Below, piece by piece: positions 31,666 to 44,009 of a stretch of 64,000 nucleotides of DNA (positions are counted from its first letter, which is position 1; each line of letters begins with the position of its first letter). The notes below the pieces were generated by a model that was given only the letters and a program-made list of their open reading frames with translations, was not told the origin of the DNA and did no database searches. Source of the DNA: Sthenelais limicola. Lineage: Eukaryota; Annelida; Polychaeta; Phyllodocida; Sigalionidae. The stretch spans positions 107,544,194 through 107,608,193 of the forward strand of contig OW804096.1 in the NCBI GenBank assembly GCA_942159475.1, written 5' to 3'. Position numbers and translations under genes: made by a program.

Positions 31666-34600
31666 TAAATTTCACCAGATAAGGTATACGCTCTGCCTCA
31701 GAAGTTTAGGGCTGTGAAGTGGGTCCTCTTCTCTCTTTCTACTCTCGTTGATATATTCAAAGCTTTATCACAAAGATTTCTTCATTTGTTTTTGTATTTT
31801 GCTGTTCCGCAGTGGCAACTTAGGATAAAACGGATTAATTGTGTAATGTGTTTGCCTCTTACTATACAAACCTATTGACCAATCATTATATACCAATGTA
31901 TATTGGATTAATGTCCTATCAGAGACCGATAATACTGTAAGTTCAGTAAACAGGTTTAATCGACCAATTATTATGATAAACAAGGTCTATTGGGTTAATG
32001 TCTTACACGAGATAATTATTACTCATTATATCACATATCATAATATTAATAGACTCTGTAGTGAGTTCTCATTGTAAATTGGTGCTGTATTAGCTTTAAC
32101 TTGATGTCTAATGTATCCAGAAGTGGTGCCTTGTATTTTATTTTATTATTCTGGAGATTGGAGTAGGTATATCTGATGAGCGGACCAGGAAGATCTATTT
32201 GCAGAGGCTCCTGTCCATTTCGTGTAACTGTACTGATCAACTTGAATAAAAATCCTTATATAATATATTATATAATTATATAACTTGACAGTGTCATCCT
32301 AATATTTCACAAGTACCATTTCACCAGCCAGCTGAATGACCCCCTCGCCCACTATCCCACTATCCCCGCCTTCCAGCTGCTCAGTAGACTCAGGGCTTGA
32401 GAAGACGAAAGAGACATTGAATGTAGTTGGATTCTGGTGTACACCGAAATGAATGGTATAGAACTTAATTTGGATTCACACAAGGCAGAGCAAGCCCAAA
32501 TTTAATGTTCTATCTTAGAGACGGATGGGAACTGTGGAGACAACAACATAGTCCGTTTTAAACAGAAATCGGTGGTAATACAATACTTGAAATAGATTAA
32601 ATATATGCTACACTATACATGTGTCGTTGAGGCTATCCACCAAGTTTCTTTATTATACATGCACGGTGGATATATATAATATATTCACCCAAATGGCTCT
32701 TTTCATCCTCAGAATAAGACCAGGGGACTGGGGTAAATTGCAGCAATTATCCATTACCACAATATAGAAAGCTGCCCACCACAATGAGAATGTTGCAGGT
32801 CAATTTTTGCAGGTCAATATATTGGAATAATTGACATTAAATGGATGTATGTGATGGTTGATCACCGAATGCAGTTTCCAAGGCTACATGCACACAGCAT
32901 TATACTTTTGTTTCATTGTATATCTGTTGCCATGGTACATGTTATAGATTTAAGATATATAACAATTAAATAGATTTGAATTATCAACCTGTATCCTTCT
33001 TTCTTGAAATTATATGACGAGCGAGAGTCGAAATCATGGTCATCAGGAACTCTCATAGAACTTTATACATTCAAGCAAGCAAAGAAAAATTTCTCAGGAC
33101 TTAGCACAACCTGAGGTATGTCACTGTGATGGGGTGCCTTATCTGTCGTAAAATCAACTAAGAATGCAAAGCAATAGTTATGTTTTTGTCTCTTTTGTTC
33201 GTTCATGAAACCTATCGGAAATGACTTATATGCATTAGGCTTGCGTGGTTACAGCATTTTTGTCTATTCTGATTTGTTGTATCTTTTGTGTAACTGTAAT
33301 TCGGACCTCTATGTGATGTCAACCAAATGAATTTGTTTTAAACACTATTCCTCTTATTAATTCGTAAGTTATACTCGAATTCATAAACTATTTTTGGATT
33401 TTCTAAATGACACTAAGAACGTTGTTAATGTATTAACATATAGATGACGGATGAATGATGTAACGCCATGCATCAATACTTAGAATCCTATTTCACAGAA
33501 GGATCTAGAGGTATCCCAGAGTCAGACATAACCCAGTCGTACAAGACTCGTTTCAGAGTATATTTTTATTGTAATAGATTTAAGATGCACCTTAATCTAA
33601 ATACCAACCCCAACTATAGTTTAAGTCGTAATTCACCGAAATCGAAAACAAAGGTTTGACCCCACAACAAACACTTTTTCTTCAACACCCTAATGAAATA
33701 TCTTTGAACAATGACCATAGATGATTATTGGTTCATCAGAGCCCGGCCACGCCCCCTGGATTTTGTTAGCGAAAGGATCCCATCATACTGTTTGTTAAGG
33801 AATCAGACACTAGATGTCAGCACTAACTAGGAAGCATCACCACTTCACAAACTCACAAAGACTGATTAGCAATATTGGGTCTCTGCATGATTTATTAAGC
33901 AGCATGGCTTCTGCCGCATGGTAATGGGATAAGGGGAACATTTATTTGAAAAGAACAAAATGGGTCAAATGTCAATTGAAGATTGATTCCTTTTGATTAT
34001 ATATCCGTATGTATACATGTAGGCCTATGCACAAGTACGGAGGTGGTGGCATTGCTCATTCTTCTCTATTCTTGGTCATAGTCTCATTTCCTCCTATGCC
34101 TGAATCGGCGTGAATCTGTCCATGTCAGGACAATCCGATAAATATAACAAAGTTGTAACAATGATAACCATAGTTTTATCTTCTTGTTCTTGTTCGTGAC
34201 TCGAGATCTCAAGATGGGTACCCACCTTGTATAATATAATGTATACCCGTACATGTAGACCTGTCTGCCAATGGACAAACTTTTCTTCGTTTCAAGTGTT
34301 GGACTAGCTGGCGTAGACATTGTAGCACCTGTCATATATATTAGCATCAGTTGTGCCGATGCAGACCCCACCGACTCCTCGACGCAAGATGATTACGGGT
34401 TGTCACAGTGGATATAAAACCGACCTGACAGGGAGCATCTCCTTCAAGTTCAGTGGCGCCATCTAACCTTAGGGGTAGAAGGTAACACCCGATTTATAGG
34501 ACCGGAGTGAAAGTCTAACTCCGCAGATAGGATAGTGAATTTCAGGATGAAGTGTGGTTTGTGGTTTCAGGAGTAATGACGGGGAGAATGTCCTCCATCC

Positions 34601-34785
34601 TACTAGCAAAAGTTATAAAAGATTTTAAGGTGAGGTGAAACACATTATAAGGTAGCATGTCTTCTCTTCTGTCTGCGCTGTCTTGTGAAATGAAAAGGAT
34701 GTTCTTTGACTGGTAAACCATGGTTTACTAGCTTTTACTTTAGTAAACCTTTTGGGGAAATGGGGAAATGGCCAGTCTTTGTCGA
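31666..34785. other. non-coding, nothing recognised
   Basis: AT-rich sequence with small frames lacking domains (31768-31983, 32046-32240, 33468-33659, 34084-34371). GGTCTATTGGGTTAATGTC at 31984 resembles GACCAATCATTATATACC/ATTGGATTAATGTCC at 31877-31915, a weak local duplication. Confidence 0.45.
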
Positions 34786-34860
34786 ACTATTGAATTGAAT
34801 TGAAAGATACTTTATTTGTCCGACGTTATACAATAATGAAAAATATGGACAAATCGGTAA
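34786..34860 (-). repeat. LINE/SINE 3'-tail-like fragment
   Basis: Read on the minus strand it ends ...ACAAATAAAGTATC then TTTCAATTCAATTCAAT, an AATAAA signal followed by a short tandem tail as in many non-LTR 3' ends. A similar tail is at about 47872-47895. No coding part remains. Confidence 0.35.
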
Positions 34861-35815
34861 GCAGGTTTATGGATAAGATCCAGGTCTTCCAACTGTTACC
34901 TTTCTTTTTTTTGTTGAAAATTTTCTCTAATGCGATAAAATATACAGGATATTAGACATAAAACTATGTTCGGACACAAAGATCCAGATCGAGTTGCAGT
35001 AGTCTCCTCGGCACATGGGTCGTGCTCCTGTCTTACATAGCCACACCACTTCAAAAATGCATCTACAAGAGTCTTCTTTATTCCTGTACGTCACACATAC
35101 CCATTCAATAAATTATTAATTTAGTTTTATTTAGGTCATTTCCAGATTTAAAATGGCACGTTTCACTGGATTCGGCCAGAAGCATAGCTCATCGGCAATA
35201 TGACTTCTACTGTAGCCTTATTAGCCTATGGATCTAGACTATAATATCTACATGCGTAGAATGCTTAATCCCAGAAAAGGTTTCCACATGCTATCACAAC
35301 ATATCCAAAGGTATGCCACGAAAGAAAAAATAGGCTTAGAGCATTTAATCAGAGGTTGGTTAACTTGACATATGAATTGATTACTTGTTAGATCTTCAGG
35401 ATAAAACCGGGGAATCGAAATCAGATAAGAAAATACATCGTATCAGGGGCCGTGAACTATTCTTAAACCGTTGAATATGACACTATCAATATAATATATA
35501 TGTTGCATTCGTCAAATTCTCAAGGAAATAGACTTTAATATACAAATGGTATCATGGGATTTGGGTTAATTGCACCATCTTTGAAGATATTTAATACTGT
35601 CATACTAATACCAATGCCTTTGGTATTTTCTCATAAGACAACTCCATACATTCAACCAAAAAGGCTACTCCTACACTTTGACGAACGAAATTGGGGGAAA
35701 TCAGACACTTTAGAGCGTACAAATAATTTAGGTAATAGTGAAAAAAGTTCAAACTGCCAAGGTAACCCAGGAAAGTTATTTTCCAAGACTCTAGCAAAGC
35801 ATTAGCCATCCTTTC
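34861..35815. other. non-coding
   Basis: No gene recognised; the frames at 35554-35805 and 35600-35905 overlap on opposite strands and show no domain. Confidence 0.45.
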
Positions 35816-35819
35816 TTTG

Positions 35820-37200
35820 AAGTTATGTGCAAAGAATAATGGGGAAATGGGAACACATGTACACAAAGAGATTGGTTTTTCGATTGCGTAGGACTGTCGT
35901 CTCAAGACCCTTAATACAATTCACTCCATTTCTCCCTACTGGAAATGGAACGACCACAGCAACAAATCTTGGCTGCGCCACAAAAGACAGAAATCCTATT
36001 GGTGTAAAATCTCATCGTTCCTTGGCATTAGAGCAATTTTCCACCAGATCCAAACAAATTTCTGTCTCGGCCCGTTCACTTATTACCGGATTCCTGTTAT
36101 GAAACTTCCAATTCAGCCTCGGAGTAACCTCGTCATTTTCGGCGATTGCCAGCGAATCAACGAGGCAAACACGATTTAGAATCATTTTCCGCTGAATGCT
36201 GCGGAATCCAATAGAAGGCGAGGGCGAGGCGGACCTTTGGGGTTGAAACGGCATCAACAACTGATCAGAGAAGGCCCGAATTCCCTGATAGGATTTACTC
36301 CGGTAAGGGAGCTGATGAATATACACCTAATTGCGGTACATTCGTAGCAATCATTGTGTTAGTAAGGCTCCAATGGCGGTCCACGTCCCACGCTCTAACA
36401 AGTCTTTTGAATGACGTTTAAGGCCAGCTTTCAGCCTCAGTGATCAGTTACCCGCATTAGAGATCACAGAACACATCGGCCCTTTTATCACCATTAATTT
36501 AGGGATCGATCAGTCGATTTATTGTGTTGGAATAACGGTCTGATGTGGTTTTGGAGGGTATAAGTGATGCTCGCTCTGCTGCGCCTGTGCGAGACCCTCC
36601 GAGCATAGATACAAACGCTACCCAATGGCATTGCGTCCCATCACGAGCTTGTTTGTAGCAATAAATCGCAATTTTCTCCAGTAGCGATTTGTGTCTGGTT
36701 CCTCGCCCCTGGGGCTGAAGTGACCAGGGGTCTTTTGTCACCTTGGGGCGTAAGAAATTGACATATTTTATAGTCATTAAGCCTTGGAAAAAAGGACATC
36801 GTGTGCATCAGGCAGAGCAGCAAGTGGCAGAGGCCTTTCTCAGGGACAATGGTAGACCACGAAGCTGTCAGCGCCTATATATCATTTTACCGACCACTGG
36901 TTCTGCCCCACCACTTAGATGCAATACTGAAATCTATTCCAGAGGCTGATCGTGGTCTAATAACGACAGGTGATGGTGTGTGGGGCCTGCCAAATGAACT
37001 GGTTCGACTCGGTTGCCCGCGAGGTGTGCTCAGTACTTTCTTACCTGCAGCAAGCACTGCTCAACCATGAGAGAAGGCTTAAATCCGTCAGTAATAGCGT
37101 CAGGGGATCGTTTTTCATCCTTAATGCGCCTCGTCAATGGGAAAAGCCAGCGGGTCAACACCACTGACATATTGGGTAAATTAATATGAGCATGGTGGGC
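35820..37200. promoter_or_regulatory. candidate regulatory region (composition only)
   Basis: GC-richer, repeat-free DNA with many overlapping short frames on both strands, none with a recognisable domain. The contrast with flanking AT-rich DNA is the only argument for function; conserved non-coding sequence near rx is the favoured reading over exons. Confidence 0.18.
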
Positions 37201-38690
37201 TTCTCATGGTTGCTTGTTTGTGTAATTGACGAAAACAGCTGACATAAGGTTTGTCCGGGGCTCAATTAGTAGTCTCTTCGTGGCCGGATCCGTGTAATGT
37301 AACACCAAATCTTTAGAAAGGTGGTAGGTCCCAGCGGTTGCTAATATGTGAATAAAAGCTCTCTATCCAAAGACTAAATGGTTGGCTGATAAATAGGGAG
37401 AGCTTCTATGCGAAGGGACTGAAAAGGCATTGCCCTGGCAGGAAACAAGATTCAACACCTTTGTGTGCCCTACTTAAATACGGGTCTTTATGAGAAAAAA
37501 CACCTGTTGCCCCAGAGTCTGATTGAAGAAGTTGTCTTAGGTTCCATATACAACTCCTTATATTGCCATTCTGACATACTCATTGGACAAATACTGTTCA
37601 ATGAATTTTAGCTATACCACTTTGAGCATATTGTCACATAATTAAAATTCCGCCATTTTTTACACGAGGTTACTTGTCAAAGAGATGCAAGTTAGAATAA
37701 ATGATTTATCGAGAAATAATATGATTTTATTGCGCTGTTAAATGAGACATTTATTGACTGAATGAGAAAGATACCTCGGAATTTTATGTAGTGAACTTAC
37801 TAGATAAAAAGGATACATCATATAATGACAAATCCGTAAGACTTCTGTACATTGGTTAATCAGACAGTCGAAGTATTTTTAAAAAATGGGTTAAAAATAC
37901 TGCTCCGTTGTCCTTGCTTTAGCTCTCCGCATTCCAATAGGGATTTGGATTGTGTCTGATCTGCAAAAAGGCGTTGACCAGGATCAAGGTTGATCAAATA
38001 CATCCAGAGGAGACCGCTAATTGCAGGTATCAGATAGCTGTCAAGGTGAGGATAGAAGGTGACGACACAGCATGGTAATTGAGACAGACGCTGAGTGGGT
38101 ATATTGTGTGTGTGAGGCGAATTAGGATCAGACGAAATGCCGAGCTCCGAGGCACTGCTGTGACATGCAAACAATACGTCTACCTATTTCCTTGCAAATC
38201 TATTTCATATGTTTTTTTTCCTTTGGAGTACTAATGGAGCTTTAATATAAAAAGGCAAATGTATTTAATACCATGAATTAAATAAAATTATTCACTCTTC
38301 TTACATATACTGCACCTACAGTGTATGGAACTATCTGTCTTATATTTACTATGAAAATATAATACAAAAGAATGTAGGTGCGTATCATTCATTCATATGG
38401 GTCAAATTCTTTTAGAATGTACACTTACGAAATTCCTGACCTTTGCACATTATACTGAATGGGTATTGCACACAAATGAATAAATCCTAATGATTCTGGT
38501 ATCATTGGAAAGCAGACATCCTAAGCTTTACGAAATTATATACATTAATATACCTATTTGTAGGTTTGTATGTAATAAATCGCTCTAAATGTTGATATCC
38601 TTATAAAAAATACCTCAGAATTCACTACTTTTTCATATTATACCTCCCTTCTGAAAAAATTAAATATTCTAGGTATTAATGCACTTGTCA
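37201..38690. other. non-coding
   Basis: Nothing recognised. The minus frame at 37860-38174 has no domain. Confidence 0.45.
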
Positions 38691-38694
38691 ATTG

Positions 38695-38769
38695 AAACCC
38701 CCCACCCCCACCCCCACCCCCGGGGAAGTGGGGGAATGGTGGGGGAATGTTTCAGAAAACATTCCCCCA
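38695..38769. repeat. C/G-rich tract with perfect 13-bp hairpin
   Basis: A (CCCCCA)n run at 38698-38722 is followed by TGGGGGAATGTTT (38740-38752) and its exact complement at 38757-38769, with a 4-nt loop. Could form a stable hairpin or quadruplex. Confidence 0.7.
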
Positions 38770-39040
38770 CCCAGACTTAGTTTACAGCAATAACAACTGG
38801 GTGGGTTTGGTAATGTCTGCCAGTGCCCACTCTATACCTTGGTTCCCAAGATAATTTTGTTGGTTTTCAGTGAGCATGGGCTTTCCTGCCCCAATATATA
38901 CACAAAGAGTGTCACCTTTGAACCTGACAGGGATTTAGCACCCTCTATATAGTGTTTCAACAGTGTAAACTCTGAACATGACATGCTGAATATGATGGAG
39001 TACTCTACTCTATACTAGACATGTCAAGATCCTTTAGTGT

Positions 39041-39145
39041 TGGGGTTAGGGTTAGGGTAGGGGTTAGGGTATGGGTTGGGGGGGGGGGAGGGCTCATTTG
39101 AGGGGGTTCTTGAGGGGGTTAGGGATGGGGGCAATGGGGGTAATT
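39041..39145 (+). repeat. G-rich tract with telomere-like GGGTTA units
   Basis: Contains GGGGTTAGGGTTAGGGTA and further GGGTTAGGG units, then a long G run at 39079-39088. Only a few irregular units, so an interstitial telomere-like or quadruplex-forming tract, not a chromosome end. Confidence 0.65.
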
Positions 39146-40377
39146 GTCACTGTAGATATATGCATACCCCCCTGCCCTAAAAAGAATTTTCAGGAATTTG
39201 TTTTTTCATCAATGGAGTCTAGACTCCCTTTTGATGATAGTTAGCCTACTGACCTCCCATCCCCCCTCTGCCCTGCTCTCCCCACCCCCTAAACATATTG
39301 AAATTTTGTGAAATTCTTTTTTTCTTTTTCATCAATGAAGTGTATTTAGGGATGACACATAGCAGGGTGGGTAGGCAACCCTGTCGCATCATGCGTCACA
39401 CATTATGTACCAGGAAACAAATATTTTCATAAATCAATATCTAAAATGACATAATTATGTTTTAACTGGATCTGATTTAATATTTAAACCTAATATTAAG
39501 TTGATTTAGATTAATTGGAATGCTTTAATGTTATAGTGATACAATTAATACCTGCTCTGCGATTATGGGTCTTAAAGGTTTTTACTTGGATTGCCCTAGG
39601 GGCATTATTTAACAGGAAAACTGTTAAAAACACAAAATTTACTCAAAAAACCATTGAAAATGAAATTTTTCACAGATTATAGCGTGGCGGAAAACTTTGG
39701 AGAAAATTTTGTTAGTGTTGCCATAGTAACCATGAATTCAATGGAACGTCCAAATCATCAATAATGACGTTTAACAGGATTCTGGTTTCCATGGAAACCT
39801 ATATGTCATCAAATTGTTTCAAATTTAAATGAAGTCAAAAGAGAATTTTCTGATGATTAAGATACTGAAAACAGATTTGAATTACTTAAATTTTCAGAAA
39901 AATGGCAATATATTATTTAATTCATTGAAAATGATGCGCATTTTGAAATCATATAAGGGTTTAACTAAAGTTCGGCAAGTAAAAACTGTACAGCAGTTTT
40001 GGCTATTTACCCTATTTCAACACATCATATTTCAGAACTTCATATCTCGGCTTCTGTTTTTCGTATTTTTGCAGCATATTATGTCCTAAAACACATTTTA
40101 CATTTCATATCCAAGCACATAAGACCCATTTTTGCATCCCATTGAGAAAGTCTAAAAAATACTGATTTTTAGCAATTTTGTGGTGTAGTAGTATATGAAA
40201 ATGTACATTTAATAGGGCTGCAGAAAGTCAAATTTGGCAAGGTTGCCTAAGTGTTTTGATGGATTACAGGGGTCCATAAGCGTCAGAACCCCCTCCCCAA
40301 CTGGGTGACATGCCCCCCTAAACCTTATCTATTGTCTATTTATTATATACGCATTGCCGTTGAAACAACGTATTGTA
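39146..40377. other. non-coding, AT-rich
   Basis: No gene recognised. The frame at 39829-40089 is Lys/Leu/Phe-rich low-complexity translation of AT-rich DNA. Confidence 0.45.
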
Positions 40378-40448
40378 GAGTTGTATACGTTGTGTCCGTA
40401 TACAACTCCACGCTCTGAGTTGCGTCGTATACAACTCCACGCTCTGAA
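40378..40448. repeat. hairpin plus short direct repeat
   Basis: GAGTTGTATACG (40378-40389) pairs with CGTATACAACTC (40397-40408). The phrase CGTATACAACTCCACGCTCT then recurs about 29 bp later (near 40426-40445). Confidence 0.6.
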
Positions 40449-41060
40449 GGCGCCTCTGATAGCATTTAGGCCCACCTGAGGGGAATCACGCTATTGGACC
40501 TATTAGTTGTCAACGCACAAAACGCAGACAGAACGAGAGATAGAACGGTAAAATTAGATCAAAATGAAGGAAATAAACTAGAATACTTTCAACTTTATAT
40601 AAGTATATCCTTGGGTGAAGCATTATTGTGTTTTTAAAATCATTTAAAGCTGTGAAAACGATGGAAATTGATTCGAAAACGTGAACGATTTTCCCGCAGT
40701 GGCCAAATGATCTGGTTGTCAGATCGTCGTAACTTTCAATGCAGGTAGACGTGTAATATATCCATCAAATGAATTAATAAACTAAAATCCTTTGATCATT
40801 ATCAATGCCTACCTATTTTCAAACCATTACTTTATTTTGAATAGATTTAAGGCTGTGAAAGGGTCTAAAATTGATTTGGAAATGTGAGCTAGTTTTCTCA
40901 AAGTTTCCCTTCGCCCCAAGGCCGGTACAACAGCGTGGTGCATAGTAGTAGGCCTACTAAAAACAAAAGCATGGTCATGTATCTTATAAGGTTGCAATTT
41001 GATAATATTTCTACAAAATATACATTGTTTTCTCTTATATAAAGCATATATAATAAATCA

Positions 41061-41201
41061 GATAAATCACTTGTGGGTCTTCGTCGCTTGGAATATCGCA
41101 CTTGTTGCAACCGCGCAACACACTCAGCCTTCGGCTTCGTGTGTTGCGCGGTTGCAACTCGTGCGATATTCCCGCTCCTTCAGACCCACTAGTGACTTAT
41201 C
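41061..41201. repeat. 141-bp near-palindromic hairpin
   Basis: Arms 41061-41123 and 41139-41201 are reverse complements except for a central ~10-bp mismatched block and a few single changes. The inner block ATATCGCAC...TTGCAACCGCGCAACACAC is nearly perfect, and the loop itself holds AGCCTTCGGCT. Matching extends weakly into flanking ATATATA. A foldback/MITE-type element; the frames across it are incidental. Confidence 0.8.
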
Positions 41202-42183
41202 CTGTATATATCACATTTAGGTCTGTCTTCCCCGCCCCCCATTAAACACACACACTTCATTTCTCTCTCCTTCTCTCTTATAGATACATATGTGATCAGT
41301 TTTAGGAAAATGAGTCATAAGTCGCAAAATAAGTACCAAGATACTTTTGTAAATAAAACTTGCCCCGAAAATAACTTTGTTTATTTTCCCCTTTTTGCCC
41401 CAAATTTGCCATATTTTGGCTTGTAGCATTAATTTTTTCTGCTAATACACAGGCAAAACCTATATTGCCCTTTCCCTTTCATCGAGCCCCATACACTGAG
41501 AGCAAAAATGAGAAGAAAAACTAAAAATTAAAGAAATTAGGGCCTGTGGAAAGCAACAAATCCCATTTGTACATTTCTTTTTACTTTGGCCCATGTTCAA
41601 AACTGTATGTCATAAAAACACTCATGTAGTGACCCACTAGTTCGTTTATGGAGGAGAAATAAAAACAGGACAAACGTCAACTATTAATATTCTGTTTTAT
41701 TGCGAATAACAGCTCATATCCAATGGTAAATGATATGAAAGGTAAACAGGTGTTTAGCACAGATGGTGTACCAATCTCATGATGGTTGGTAACAAAGAAA
41801 GTGGAAAAAGCAGTGCTGTAAATGGTGGTCCCACCTTGTGGCAACCCACTATAACTATACGCCTTAGCAGTATAGTAATACTTCTGTGAGTAGTTGGGAA
41901 GGTGGCCTTTTCGTATGGCACTACAAAGGTGTGTTTTCCACCTCATCCATGTGTATCACTGAATTCACGGTCTACGATGTGCAACCTTAATATTATGTTA
42001 CAAGACAAAAGTATTTTTAAAATTCAAAACCTCGGCTTAGGGGATAAACTTGTAAACGTCTATAGTGGTTATTAGCTAAATTAGACTACATGTAAAAGTT
42101 ATATTGTAACTTGGATCTGCTTCCTATTATTCTTAGTATTTCCCCCCTCATTGTCTTTGTAATAGTAAAAGAGTAGTGTACAC
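41202..42183. other. non-coding
   Basis: No gene recognised. I searched this stretch for the missing end of the E3 recombinase and did not find it. Confidence 0.45.
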
Positions 42184-42275
42184 ATATGTCGGGTGCTGGT
42201 CGGATGCTAAGATAAATGACACGTGAACAAGTGAATGGCCTGAAACCAAGCAAAGCTAGGTTTTATTTTCAGCAA
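42184..42275 (-). repeat. E2 terminal direct repeat B2
   Basis: Identical to 42482-42573 except for one base (CTGG versus CCGG). Confidence 0.85.
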
Positions 42276-42481
42276 TAACAATACAAGAATAAAGAAGAAA
42301 TTTCCAAGTGAAACCGTCCGCTCAATGCGGATCTGGGTGAACGAATGTCAATGTTTATGTTCGTAGCGTGATGTCATAAGCGCCGCCCAGGCACGACCTG
42401 ATTGGTCGACAGTGAATGGAGGCGGAGCTAAGCAACCGCCCCTTGGCTACCCACATATGGGCACCGATGTATCGGTTGTAG

Positions 42482-42573
42482 ATATGTCGGGTGCCGGTCG
42501 GATGCTAAGATAAATGACACGTGAACAAGTGAATGGCCTGAAACCAAGCAAAGCTAGGTTTTATTTTCAGCAA
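42482..42573 (-). repeat. E2 terminal direct repeat B1
   Basis: Lies immediately after the recombinase stop codon region and repeats at 42184-42275. Confidence 0.85.
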
Positions 42574-42596
42574 AAGGCCAAACACAAGAGAACAAG

Positions 42597-43532
42597 TTAG
42601 GAAGAAAGCCTGTCCAGGGCATTTCCCACCACACTCTCACACTTCATTTGATCCTGAGGAGAGGGAACGATATAAGATGACACAATTGACGATCTCCAGT
42701 TTCCTCTAATTTTGATGTCGTCCAAGGGGATGCCAAGGGAAGACATGAACGAGGCACCTCCCTGATGAAAGGAATGGGAAGTGAAACAGTCAGTTAGACC
42801 AGCAGATGACGACAAGGCACTGAGCTTCTTGGAGAAATGGTCATAATCAAGGGTCCCATACGTTTTGCAGGTAAACAATGGAGATGAGGCAGGCAGATCC
42901 TGGTCTAGAAGCTTCTTAATCCAATATACTGGACATAGGGGTTTATTAGAAATGACTCTAATAATAATAGCGAAGGGGGTAGACGAGGACTTGGTTGTAC
43001 CCACGTTCACAACCAGACCCCCTGGTACAAGGGAAATGTTTTTACGGAGCAGCATGTGAGGGGAGTTAACCACATGTCCAACCCTTAATTACGATCTGAA
43101 TAAAAATATAAACGCAGACCAACACAGTAGGTCCAAGTCGTCATGTAAGTCCAGACAAGGGTACATTTTCATAAGGTCTGAAGGCTTGATCGGAGGAGCA
43201 GGTGTGGGAGCAGATCCAGGTAGACTCTTTATACCACGAAGCACTGATTTAATGGCTGGATGTGACATAGGGGGGCAGTCCAGGCCCAATAACCTGGCAT
43301 AAGAAATCCCCCCAGCCACATACATACACACTGAAGAATATCTCATGACTGAAGATAAATAGGCACAGAAAGATGCAAGTTTTTGAATTGTTATAGGCAT
43401 CAACGGCGATGAATTTTCATCCAGGAAAGACTTCCATTGTCTAAGCCTTTGCAACTTGGTAGAGGGAGCAAGGGCTAAACTCCTGGGTTGAACAACTCTC
43501 TCCGACCATTTGCTGAGTCCTGGAGGAAACAA
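42597..43532 (-). pseudogene. E2 tyrosine recombinase, one in-frame stop and mutated arginine
   Basis: The core-binding half (43532-43092) has TKLQRLRQWKSFLDE and a helical region ending in FIFLFRS, where the Arg is the expected first catalytic residue. A TAA at 43089-43091 stops the frame, which continues in phase to 42597. In the second half His100 is kept but the HxxR arginine is His (HSFHQGG), while the Trp (GNW) and the Tyr nucleophile (SSYIVPS) remain. With the Arg-to-His change and the stop it should be inactive. Downstream lie the B1-A2-B2 repeats. Confidence 0.8.
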
Positions 43533-44009
43533 TAGTCAGTGTTAATACAGCACAAGTTCGTCGATAATAAAATATCAGGGACAGGAGCATCAACACTATA
43601 ATAAGGCAAGCGAGATAGAATATCTGCCACCACATTGTTATCAGTTTTAATGTATTTAGGTGCAAGGGAGATATTATAGATGAAACAAATCCAATATAGC
43701 TCGTAGAGCCATTGCATGCATTGTCTGCTACTGCTAGTTCCATTTTTTAGCATAGCGATCACCTGAGTGTTGTCTATGAAGCACACCACAGTTTTATTTT
43801 TCAGTGGGAATAATTCCTGGATATTAATATTGGAAGCCAGATTGTTCTCCATTGGAACAAATATGGCCTTCATACTTGACACACATGGGTATTTCACAGT
43901 CATTCCAAGGTCCAGCAAACCAATCTGCTCCCATAAAGGCTGCAAATCCTTTGAACGAAGAATCAGAAATAATGGGAAGATGGAATATTTCTTTTTTCAA
44001 CATACCCAC
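43475..44009 (-). pseudogene. E2 RNase H, frameshifted
   Basis: The first acidic motif is in the frame 43824-44009 (ISDSSFKGFAAFMGADWF), then a shift moves to the frame 43475-43945 with INIQELFPL, VVCFIDNTQVIAML and the closing NNVVADILSRLP. The three acidic residues are present. It overlaps the start of the YR frame, as DIRS frames often do. Confidence 0.75.

Noticed and set aside
39041..39145. A chromosome end
   Set aside because: Only a few irregular GGGTTA units with ordinary sequence on both sides.
41677..41946. Continuation of the E3 recombinase beyond E2
   Set aside because: The frame lacks HxxR, Trp and Tyr motifs, and no part aligns with the E1 or E2 recombinase ends.
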